Shown: in pieces, positions 7,723 through 14,924 of the stretch | Layout of the letters: each line of letters begins with the position of its first letter | Numbering within the stretch: the first letter of the stretch is position 1 | Origin: Roseomonas sp. KE2513 | GTDB lineage: Bacteria; Pseudomonadota; Alphaproteobacteria; Acetobacterales; Acetobacteraceae | Assembly (NCBI RefSeq): GCF_016107305.1 | Contig: NZ_RCVR01000006.1 | Location: forward strand, 1-64,000 | DNA length: 64,000 nucleotides | Reading direction: 5' to 3' | Position numbers and translations under genes: made by a program | Notes under the pieces: generated by a model | The model's input: only the letters and a program-made list of their open reading frames with translations | What the model was told of the DNA's origin: nothing | Databases searched by the model: none

Positions 7723-9513
7723 ATGGATCCCCACCGGCCGACCAGGTCGTGGAAATCAGGAACCGTCGTTGCAGCCCTGTCGGGGGCATTTCTCTGCATC
7801 GTCATTCTCGGCGTCAGCCTCGACCTTGCTCTGATCAAGCGGATCGATGCTCCTTTTGTGGATGGCTGGCCGGTTCTGCACCGCATCATGCTTCTCGAAA
7901 GCGGAGAGATCGGCTGGGGATGGTATCTGTTCGCCCTGCACGGTGCTCATCTGCACACCATCATCTATCTTCTGGCATTGCTCGACTACAAATGGCTGGG
8001 TGGGCAGCAATACCTTCAGACTGTCGCGTCCTTCCTGGCGATTGCGCTTCACGCCGGCATGATCGTTTGGCTTCTCGCCCGGGAGGGGCTGAACAGGGGC
8101 GCAAGCCTTCTCGAAACGGTCCTCGCCTGCCTTGCCGCCGTGGCATTGATCTGCAGCATGTCGGACACGCAGTCCCTGCTGATCCCGTTCCAGGCCGTGC
8201 TGACGGTCTCCCGGCTCTTCTATCTCAGCCTTCTGCTCGCCCTTTGCTTCGCGCTGATACAACGCCGGCCAGCCCTCTACGCCTCGGCCATGCTGCTCGC
8301 CGTTCCAGCCGTGACCTTTCACGGAACTGGACAGATCTTCGGCCTTTCCATCATCATTCTGCACGTGCTTCTCCGCCAGGGGGCCCTGAGGACCCTCGGT
8401 TCCTGCGTGCCGCTCGTCTTCGGCCTCTTCATTCAGTCGCGCTACTCTGTCGGCGTGGGCGAGTTGTCGAGCCTTGGGGCGGTCCTCACTCCTTCCGCCC
8501 TCCCGGAGGTCGCCCTTGCCGTGGCTGCCTACTTCGCCACGCCCTTCGTTGCCTTTCTTCATATCGTCGATAACCGCCTCCTCCTCATCCCGGGAGCGAT
8601 CCTCGCCTGCTCAACCCTCCTGCTGACCTTGCTTGGGCTGCGTGCGGTCCTCGGGCTAAACTCCTGGTCACCTCGTGGCTGGCTCCGCCAACTCCGTACC
8701 CCTGGCCAGCTTGTCACTGCGGTCGATCCGGCGGTGGCGTTCTTTACAATAGCCGGTCTTCTGCTCCTCATCTCCTCCCTGGTGGCTGCGGTGCTCGGCT
8801 TCGTGCGGACCGCTCCGCTTCACCTCCGTGCATGGCCGGATGTTTTCGACGCGACCCGTTACGCCGCCTACTCTACCCTCGCCTGCATCATGCCGCTCGC
8901 CGCTTGGCTGCACCGACCGGCGGGCCGGCACCAGAGGAGCGTCTCCCGGTTGCTGCCGCTATCCATCTCGGTGCTGCTGCTCGCGGCAGGCCTGGGCGGC
9001 ACCCTCCGCATGGCCGAGCTTAGTCCAACCGACGACGGAACGAATGCCGCAGTTGCCGCGATGATGGTCGGCATCTCGCCAACCATTCCGGAGAACCTCA
9101 ACACTTGGCCGTCCGTCAGGGGGGATTGGTACTGGACGGCCGAGTTGCCGCGCGTGGCTGCCTGGCTTCGCGCGGAGGGCGCAGGTCCCTTCCGTTACCT
9201 GCCGCCGCTCCATACCCGCGGCGGCCCATCCTACGCGGCATACCAGTTGAACGACATGAAAATGGAGCCCTTCTCGCTCCAGGACGCACCGGGCTGGTGT
9301 CGCGTCACCGCGACCATTCCAGCCTGGGGACGGGGACTGCCGAGTCGCAGCACCATTGCGCCTCTCGCCGGCCCCGATGGCATCGTCGTGGGGTACGCGG
9401 TGCTCACCCGCAAGAGCAGCGGACTTGCCAGCCGCACCCTGACTGGCACTGTTGGCTGCGGCTCAGTGAGCAATCTGTTGTTCATTCCGCCTGTTGAAGC
9501 TCCTCGACGATAA
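7723..9513 (+). CDS. Polytopic membrane protein of unknown function, possibly glycosyltransferase-like
   Basis: This 596-residue protein begins at an ATG with GAGG upstream. It has about ten to twelve hydrophobic segments between residues 18 and 430, then a soluble C-terminal part of about 150 residues that contains several Trp and Pro (PENLNTWPSVRGDWYW). An acidic residue in the first loop (DAPFVDGWPV) and the long tail recall GT-C-type or polymer membrane enzymes, but I recognise no family. Its codons end in A or T more often than neighbouring genes, suggesting acquisition from elsewhere. Its position between fucose synthase and the sugar cassette suggests glycan assembly or export. Confidence 0.7.
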   Translation: MDPHRPTRSWKSGTVVAALSGAFLCIVILGVSLDLALIKRIDAPFVDGWPVLHRIMLLESGEIGWGWYLFALHGAHLHTIIYLLALLDYKWLGGQQYLQTVASFLAIALHAGMIVWLLAREGLNRGASLLETVLACLAAVALICSMSDTQSLLIPFQAVLTVSRLFYLSLLLALCFALIQRRPALYASAMLLAVPAVTFHGTGQIFGLSIIILHVLLRQGALRTLGSCVPLVFGLFIQSRYSVGVGELSSLGAVLTPSALPEVALAVAAYFATPFVAFLHIVDNRLLLIPGAILACSTLLLTLLGLRAVLGLNSWSPRGWLRQLRTPGQLVTAVDPAVAFFTIAGLLLLISSLVAAVLGFVRTAPLHLRAWPDVFDATRYAAYSTLACIMPLAAWLHRPAGRHQRSVSRLLPLSISVLLLAAGLGGTLRMAELSPTDDGTNAAVAAMMVGISPTIPENLNTWPSVRGDWYWTAELPRVAAWLRAEGAGPFRYLPPLHTRGGPSYAAYQLNDMKMEPFSLQDAPGWCRVTATIPAWGRGLPSRSTIAPLAGPDGIVVGYAVLTRKSSGLASRTLTGTVGCGSVSNLLFIPPVEAPRR

Positions 9514-9600
9514 TGTCGGACTGGTGCTGGAAAGCGGCTGGGTTTGGGCTCCTGCGGCTTGAGGCAGCGCCGGGTGGCGCTTTCCGGGGAATACCCGCCC

Positions 9601-10677
9601 ATGACCGATAAATACGATGCAATCGTTATCGGCGGCGGCTTCTACGGCGCCGAGATCGCGCTCGAGCTGCGCCGGATGGGCTTCGGCCGCGTGGTGGTGA
9701 TCGAGCGCGAACAGGGGATCCTGCGCCGCTCCTCCTATGTGAACCAGGCGCGGGTCCATAACGGCTACCACTATCCCCGCTCCCTCGGCACCGCCGAGCG
9801 CTCGCGCATCAACTTCGAGGCCTTCGTCGCCGACTACGCCCCGGCGGTGCTGCACGAGATGGAGGCGATCTACGCGATCGCCGCCGGCTCGCGCGTGAGT
9901 GCCGCGCAGTTCGAGACCTTCTGCCGCGTGATCGGCGCCACCTGCCGCCCCGCCCCGAGCCGCATCCGCGCCCTTTTCGAGCCTGGGATGATTGAGGAGG
10001 CCTTCCTGACGCGGGAGCTGGCCTTCGACGCCTCGCGCCTCGCCGCGCGGCTGCTGCGGCAGCTGGAGAACGCGAGGGTGGAGCTGCGCCTCGGCCAGAC
10101 CGCCCGCATCGCGGACTGGGACGACCGCGAGGTCAGGGTGCAGGTCGGGGACCGGCTGGAACGGGCCGCGCAGGTCTTCAACTGCACCTATGCCGACCTC
10201 GAATTCGTCGGCGCGCCGCTCATGACCGGCCTCAAGCGCGAGATGGCGGAGATGCTGCTCATCGAGCCGCCGCCGGATCTGCGGGGCGTGGGCATCACCG
10301 TGATGGACGGGCCCTTCTTCTCCACCATGCCCTTCCCGGCGGCGGGCCTGCACTCCCTCTCGCATGTCAGCTTCACGCCGCATGAATCCGCGACTGCCAA
10401 GGACGGCCCGGGGATGCAGCCGCGGCGGAGCAACCGCGACGCGATCCTCCGGGACTCGCAGCGCTTCCTGCCCTGCCTCTCCCAGGCCCGGGTCCGGCAC
10501 TCGATCTTCGAGGTAAAGGCGACGCTGATCCGCAACGAGGACGACGACGGCCGGCCGATCCTCATCGAGCGCAACCCGGCGGCGCCGCGAATCCTCTCCG
10601 TCCTGGGAGCCAAGATCGATAACATCTATGATGTTCGCGCCTACCTTCGGGCGCAGGAACTGAGCGCCGCGGCATGA
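9601..10677 (+). CDS. FAD-dependent oxidoreductase of the DAO type, first gene of overlapping cassette
   Basis: The protein has 358 residues. The FAD-binding strand-turn-helix is at the start (AIVIGGGFYGAEIA, ending VVVIERE about 20 residues later). ARVHNGYHYPRS near residue 50 is typical of DAO-like oxidases in polysaccharide clusters. A C-terminal RILSVLGAKIDNIYD segment resembles the second FAD contact. The ATG at 9601 follows GGGGA. It overlaps the next gene by ATGA (10674-10677). It probably oxidises a sugar, cyclitol or amino group of a precursor; the substrate is unknown. Confidence 0.8.
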   Translation: MTDKYDAIVIGGGFYGAEIALELRRMGFGRVVVIEREQGILRRSSYVNQARVHNGYHYPRSLGTAERSRINFEAFVADYAPAVLHEMEAIYAIAAGSRVSAAQFETFCRVIGATCRPAPSRIRALFEPGMIEEAFLTRELAFDASRLAARLLRQLENARVELRLGQTARIADWDDREVRVQVGDRLERAAQVFNCTYADLEFVGAPLMTGLKREMAEMLLIEPPPDLRGVGITVMDGPFFSTMPFPAAGLHSLSHVSFTPHESATAKDGPGMQPRRSNRDAILRDSQRFLPCLSQARVRHSIFEVKATLIRNEDDDGRPILIERNPAAPRILSVLGAKIDNIYDVRAYLRAQELSAAA

Positions 10678-11723
10678 AGCAGCACCTCTCCTCCCTCACC
10701 ACTGTCATCGTCGTGAATGGCAAGGTTCCCGAGCCCAGGCGCTACGAGCAGCTCGCTTCCGTGCTGGAAGCGGCCAGGATCGACGACTTCGACGTGGTGC
10801 TTGTCGCCAATGGCGTGGATGCTGCGGTGACGCTCGACCTCAAGGAATTCGTCTCGCAGGTGCCCGACAGCACCGCCGTCTTCCTCAACCGGCCGCAGAC
10901 CGGCGACGTCGCTCGGCTCGTCGGCATTGACCACGCGGTGGGCGATTATATCCTCTTCACCGCGCTGTCGGAGGAGGAGATCCTCGCCCTGCCGGACCTG
11001 CTGGAGCCGCTGCGGGAGGGATACGACCTTTCGGTCGCGGATCCGCTGGAGGGGCCGCTGGTGGTCCAGCGCCCGGCCGGCACCAGGTTCCTGCTCGGCA
11101 CCTATCTCTCCGTTTATCAGTTGCTCACCGGCAAGGAGCTCGAGAGCCGCCCGACGGGCTTCCGCGCGATGAGCCGCGCGGCCGCGCTCTTCGTCTCCGC
11201 CAATCCGACCGCCGAGATCACCCTGCGCGCCCGCGACCTCGGCCCCGGCTTCGCCTGCATCACACGGCCGCTGCTGCCCGGCCATGCCTTCGTGCACCGG
11301 CCGGGCTCGCTGCGATCGAACTGGTCCTCGGGGATCAGCGCGCTGCTGAGCACCACCTCCGCCCCGATGCGCCTGGTCACCTATTTCGCGGCGGCGGGCG
11401 GCGTGCTCTCCCTCGGCTACGGGGCCTATGTCATCGGGGTCTACTTCTTCGGGCGGAACATCGCGCGGGGCTGGACCACGATCTCGCTGCAGCTTGCCGC
11501 GATGATGTTCATCTTCAGCGTGCTTTTCCTGCTGCTCTCGGAATACGTGCTGCAGATCCACGCGGCGAACCCGCCCCGCAGCCTCCGCCATCTCGTGCTG
11601 CGCGAGCTGCGCAGCCCGCTGTCGCGCCGCAGCGCGCGGCTGAACGTGGTGGATGCCGAGGGGCGCTTCCAGGTGGGCGCACCGCCGGAGCTGCTGACCA
11701 ACGTGACGAAGACAAGTGCATGA
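10674..11723 (+). CDS. GtrB/DPM1-like protein with two C-terminal membrane helices, DxD missing
   Basis: The 349-residue protein follows the layout of polyprenyl-phosphate glycosyltransferases: a GT-A-like domain (1-225), TGFRAMSRAA near 161-170 where relatives have DFRLMSRRA, then membrane segments at about 234-259 and 269-292. The metal-binding MDADLQ motif expected near residue 95 is replaced by FTALSEEE (95-102), and the N-terminal PxYNE motif is also absent. It may be a non-catalytic partner or membrane scaffold. It overlaps both neighbours by 4 bases, so synthesis is likely coupled. Confidence 0.75.
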   Translation: MKQHLSSLTTVIVVNGKVPEPRRYEQLASVLEAARIDDFDVVLVANGVDAAVTLDLKEFVSQVPDSTAVFLNRPQTGDVARLVGIDHAVGDYILFTALSEEEILALPDLLEPLREGYDLSVADPLEGPLVVQRPAGTRFLLGTYLSVYQLLTGKELESRPTGFRAMSRAAALFVSANPTAEITLRARDLGPGFACITRPLLPGHAFVHRPGSLRSNWSSGISALLSTTSAPMRLVTYFAAAGGVLSLGYGAYVIGVYFFGRNIARGWTTISLQLAAMMFIFSVLFLLLSEYVLQIHAANPPRSLRHLVLRELRSPLSRRSARLNVVDAEGRFQVGAPPELLTNVTKTSA

Positions 11724-12553
11724 GCGACGCGACGACGACCACCGGGAAGGCAGAGGCCGGCGCGCCCGACGGGGATGCGCTGATCGGGCATACCGGCTTC
11801 GTGGGCGGCACGCTCGCGCGCGGGCGGCATTTCGGCACGCTGGTGAGCTCGAAGAACACGGAGGCGCTGCGCGGGCGGCACTTCGACCTGCTCGTCTGTG
11901 CCGGGGTCTCCGCAGTGAAGTGGCTCGCCAACAAGGAGCCCGAGGCCGACCGCGCCGGCATCGCGCGCCTGACCGATGCCCTGGCCGAGACGCGGGCGGA
12001 GGAGTTCGTCCTCATCTCCACCGTGGACGTCTACCCGAACCCCGTGGAGGCCGCGGACGAGGCGACGCCGATCGATGCCGCCGCCAACCACGCTTATGGC
12101 CGCCACCGCCTGGAACTCGAGGAATGGGTCAAGGCGCGCTTTCCGAAGGTGCGGATCATCCGCCTGCCCGCGCTTTTCGGCGCGGGGCTCCGCAAGAACG
12201 CGCTTTACGACCTGCTGAACGGGAACATGGTGGAGAGCATCAACCCCGCCGGCGTCTTTCAGTGGTACCCGATGGAGCGGCTGCTCTCCGACATCGAGAT
12301 CGTCCGGCGGAGCGGGCTGCCGCTGGTGAACCTCGTGCCCGAGCCGCTGGCCATGCAGCGGATCATCGACCGCTTCTTCCCCGGCGCGCCCGTCGGCCCT
12401 GCCAAGCAACCGGCGCCGCTCTACGACCTGCACACCCGCCACGGCGCCCTCTTCAGCCCGGCGCCGCCCCCGCACTACATGCTGGGCGCGGAGGAGGTGC
12501 TGAACGCCATGGGCCGCTACGTGGCCGAGGAGAAGGGGCGCGCCCGCTCGTGA
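11720..12553 (+). CDS. Divergent NAD(P)-dependent epimerase/dehydratase (SDR)
   Basis: The 277-residue protein has a shortened nucleotide-binding start, with GHTGFVGG at residues 23-30 lacking the usual preceding strand. LISTVDVYPNP (98-108) and PALFGAG are typical of extended SDRs. The catalytic Tyr-x-x-x-Lys appears as Y126-GRH-R130, Lys replaced by Arg. It may be a reductase with altered chemistry or a binding protein. The ATGA overlap at 11720 and the GTGA overlap at 12550 tie it to its neighbours. The substrate is probably made by the FAD enzyme or the TIM-barrel protein. Confidence 0.75.
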   Translation: MSDATTTTGKAEAGAPDGDALIGHTGFVGGTLARGRHFGTLVSSKNTEALRGRHFDLLVCAGVSAVKWLANKEPEADRAGIARLTDALAETRAEEFVLISTVDVYPNPVEAADEATPIDAAANHAYGRHRLELEEWVKARFPKVRIIRLPALFGAGLRKNALYDLLNGNMVESINPAGVFQWYPMERLLSDIEIVRRSGLPLVNLVPEPLAMQRIIDRFFPGAPVGPAKQPAPLYDLHTRHGALFSPAPPPHYMLGAEEVLNAMGRYVAEEKGRARS

Positions 12554-13377
12554 CCGCCCGCCCGATTGCCGTCTCCAACATCGCCTGGCCCGGCGATGCG
12601 CTGGACGAGGCGTTGGCCATGCTCCCCGGCCTTGGCCTCTCGGCCGTGGAGATCGCGCCCTACAACGTCTTCGGCCGCTGGGACGGGATCCTCGACGACG
12701 CCCGGCGCCTGCGCGAGCGGATCGAGCGGCACGGCCTGCGCTGCGTCGCGCTCCAGGGTATCCTGTTCAACGCGCCTGGCGTGCATCTCTTCGCCTCGCC
12801 CGAGGCGCGTCAGGCTCTGCACCGCCACCTTGAGGTGGTGGCGGAACTCGCAGGCGTGCTCGGTGCCGGCGCCTGCGTGCTCGGTGCGCCGCGGCAGCGC
12901 GACCCCGGCGAGTTGCCGGCGGAGGAGGCCTGGGCCATCGCCCTCGACTTCCTGCGTGGCATCGGCCCCGCCTATGCCGCCCATGGCAGCGCGCTGGCCT
13001 TCGAGCCCAACGCCCGCCAATACGCCTGCCGCTTCGTCACCGGCACGGAGGAGGCCGCGCGGTTGGTGGAGGAGGCCGCCACCCCCGGCATCGGCCTGCA
13101 GATCGACACCGGTACCGTGATCCTCGAGCACGAGGACCCTGCGGCGATCCTCCGCGCGGCGCCGGTCGCGGTCCACGCCCATCTCAGCGAGCCCGACCTG
13201 CGCCCGATCGGCTCCGATCCCGGGCCGGACGGGGCGCCGGTGGACCACCCCGCCATCGCCCGCGCTCTGCGCGGCAGCGCCTATCAGGGCACCCTCTCGA
13301 TCGAGATGCGCACCACCGCGGACTGGCAGGGCGCGCTGCGCCGGGCCGCCGAACTGGCCCATGGAACTTACGCATGA
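12550..13377 (+). CDS. Sugar phosphate isomerase/epimerase-like TIM-barrel protein
   Basis: From a GTG at 12550, overlapping the previous stop as GTGA, the product is 275 residues. It is an AP-endonuclease-2/xylose-isomerase-like barrel. The four predicted metal ligands are E152 (AFEPNAR), D186 (LQIDTGT), H211 (HAHLSEPD) and E252 (LSIEMRT). Relatives include inosose isomerases, tagatose epimerases and hydroxypyruvate isomerases. In this cassette it probably isomerises or epimerises a keto-sugar or inosose intermediate. It overlaps the next gene by 4 bases at 13374-13377. Confidence 0.85.
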   Translation: MTARPIAVSNIAWPGDALDEALAMLPGLGLSAVEIAPYNVFGRWDGILDDARRLRERIERHGLRCVALQGILFNAPGVHLFASPEARQALHRHLEVVAELAGVLGAGACVLGAPRQRDPGELPAEEAWAIALDFLRGIGPAYAAHGSALAFEPNARQYACRFVTGTEEAARLVEEAATPGIGLQIDTGTVILEHEDPAAILRAAPVAVHAHLSEPDLRPIGSDPGPDGAPVDHPAIARALRGSAYQGTLSIEMRTTADWQGALRRAAELAHGTYA

Positions 13378-14174
13378 CGAAGGATGACCCGGCCCGGCGT
13401 GAGCTTCCCGCCTCGGAGACGCTCGTGCTGGCCGAGCGCGCGCACCGCCACGCCCTGGTGATCCCCGTGATCAACGAGGGCGAGCGCATCCAGCGCCAGC
13501 TCCGCCGCATCGCGGAGCTCGCGCCGCGGGTGGACGTGGTGATCGCCGATGGCGGTTCGACCGACGGCTCCCTCGCGCCCGATTTCCTCCGCTCGGTCAA
13601 TGTCCGCGCGCTGCTGACCAAGCGCGGGCCCGGCCGGCTCGGGGCGCAGCTCCGCATGGCCTATGCCTGGTGCCTGGACGAGGGCTATGCCGGCATCGTC
13701 ACGGTGGACGGGAACGGCAAGGACGGGATGGAGGCGATCGAGCGCTTCGTGGAGACGCTCGAACAAGGCTACGACTACGTCCAGGGCTCGCGCTACCGCC
13801 GGGGCGGCGAGGCCGTGAACACGCCGTTCGACCGCAAGGTCGCGGGGCGGCTGATCCATGCACCGCTGCTCAGCCTGGCCGGGCGGCGCTGGTACACGGA
13901 CACCACCAACGGCTTCCGCGGCTACTCGGCGGCCTTCCTGCGCGACCCGCGGGTGAACCCCTTCCGCGACGTGTTCGGCGACTACGCGCTGCTGTTCTAC
14001 CTGACCATGCGCGCGGGCCAGCTCGGCTACCGCACGATCGAGATCCCCGTCTCGCGCCGCTACCCGCCGCAGGGAAAGACGCCGACGAAGATCTCCGGCC
14101 TCGGGGGGCGCTTCGCGATGCTGCGGGAACTGCGCGACACGGTGCGCGGCGCCTATAACCCGCCGAGCGGTTGA
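13374..14174 (+). CDS. GT2 family glycosyltransferase, last gene of overlapping cassette
   Basis: This 266-residue soluble GT-A protein has IPVINEGERI (30-39), IADGGSTDGS (57-66) and VDGNGKDG (111-118) where dolichol-phosphate-mannose-synthase relatives carry DADGQ. The late part YTDTTNGFRGYSAAF and RRYPPQGKTPTKI is also typical. Unlike the second cassette gene it keeps its catalytic motifs, so it is the probable active transferase. It has no membrane segment, and the membrane helices of the earlier GtrB-like protein may anchor the pair. The stop lies 10 bases from the convergent EEP gene. Confidence 0.85.
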   Translation: MTKDDPARRELPASETLVLAERAHRHALVIPVINEGERIQRQLRRIAELAPRVDVVIADGGSTDGSLAPDFLRSVNVRALLTKRGPGRLGAQLRMAYAWCLDEGYAGIVTVDGNGKDGMEAIERFVETLEQGYDYVQGSRYRRGGEAVNTPFDRKVAGRLIHAPLLSLAGRRWYTDTTNGFRGYSAAFLRDPRVNPFRDVFGDYALLFYLTMRAGQLGYRTIEIPVSRRYPPQGKTPTKISGLGGRFAMLRELRDTVRGAYNPPSG

Positions 14175-14184
14175 GCCGGCGGCG

Positions 14185-14913
14185 TCAGGCCACCGCCAGC
14201 CGCGTCGTCCGGCCTTCGCCTTCGGGCAGCAGTGCCACCTCCGCGATGACCGGCAGGTGGTCGGAGGCAGTGCGAGCGGCCCTGTCCGTCCAACTCCGCA
14301 GCAGGGCCGCGCGCGGGCGCGCGTAGATACGGTCCAGCGCGAAGAGGGGCCGGCGCACCGGGAAGGTCCGGCCGTGGGTGCGGGAGGGCAGGGTGCCTAG
14401 GAAGGCGCGGTCCACCGGCCCATGCGGCTCCCAATCGTTGAAGTCGCCCATGGCGAGCAGCGGCTCGGTGACGCCCTTCGCCAGGGCGGCCAGCCGCGCC
14501 GCCTGGGCCCGCCGTTCCCCCCAGCCCAGCCCGAGATGGGCGGCCAGCACGCGCAGCGCCCCGCCCGGCGTCTGCACCCGCGCGGTGATCGCGCGGCGCG
14601 GCTCCCGGCCGGGTACGGAGATATCGTGCAGCGAGCCCTCCTCCAGCGGCCAGCGGCTGACGACCATGTGGCCATAGCAGCCGTCGGTCGCGCGCAGCGT
14701 CGCGGCCTCCACCGCATGGCCGCCCAGGGCCTCGCGAAGGGCGGTGAAGGGGGCGGTCCCTGGGCGGTTGCGACCCTCCACCTCCTGGATCGCCACGATG
14801 TCGGGCGCGTGACCGAGGATGAGGTCGATGGCGCGCTGCAGGTCGTGCCGCCCGGCCGTGCAAACGCCGCCATGGATGTTCCAGGTCATGACCCGGAAGG
14901 TAAAGCCGACCAT
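14185..14913 (-). CDS. Endonuclease/exonuclease/phosphatase (EEP) family hydrolase
   Basis: The 242-residue protein has the EEP active-site set: N12 in MTWNIHG, E44 in IQEVEG, GDFND with D157 and N159, and SDHLP with D218/H219. The family cleaves phosphodiester bonds in DNA, phospholipids or inositol phosphates. The ATG at 14913 lies 11 bases after the stop of the PLD-VTT gene, so they form one transcript. That pairing favours a lipid or phosphodiester substrate, not DNA repair, but this is inference. An ATG at 14889 is a possible shorter start. Confidence 0.85.
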   Translation of the reverse strand: MVGFTFRVMTWNIHGGVCTAGRHDLQRAIDLILGHAPDIVAIQEVEGRNRPGTAPFTALREALGGHAVEAATLRATDGCYGHMVVSRWPLEEGSLHDISVPGREPRRAITARVQTPGGALRVLAAHLGLGWGERRAQAARLAALAKGVTEPLLAMGDFNDWEPHGPVDRAFLGTLPSRTHGRTFPVRRPLFALDRIYARPRAALLRSWTDRAARTASDHLPVIAEVALLPEGEGRTTRLAVA

Positions 14914-14924
14914 CGCGCCCGTGC

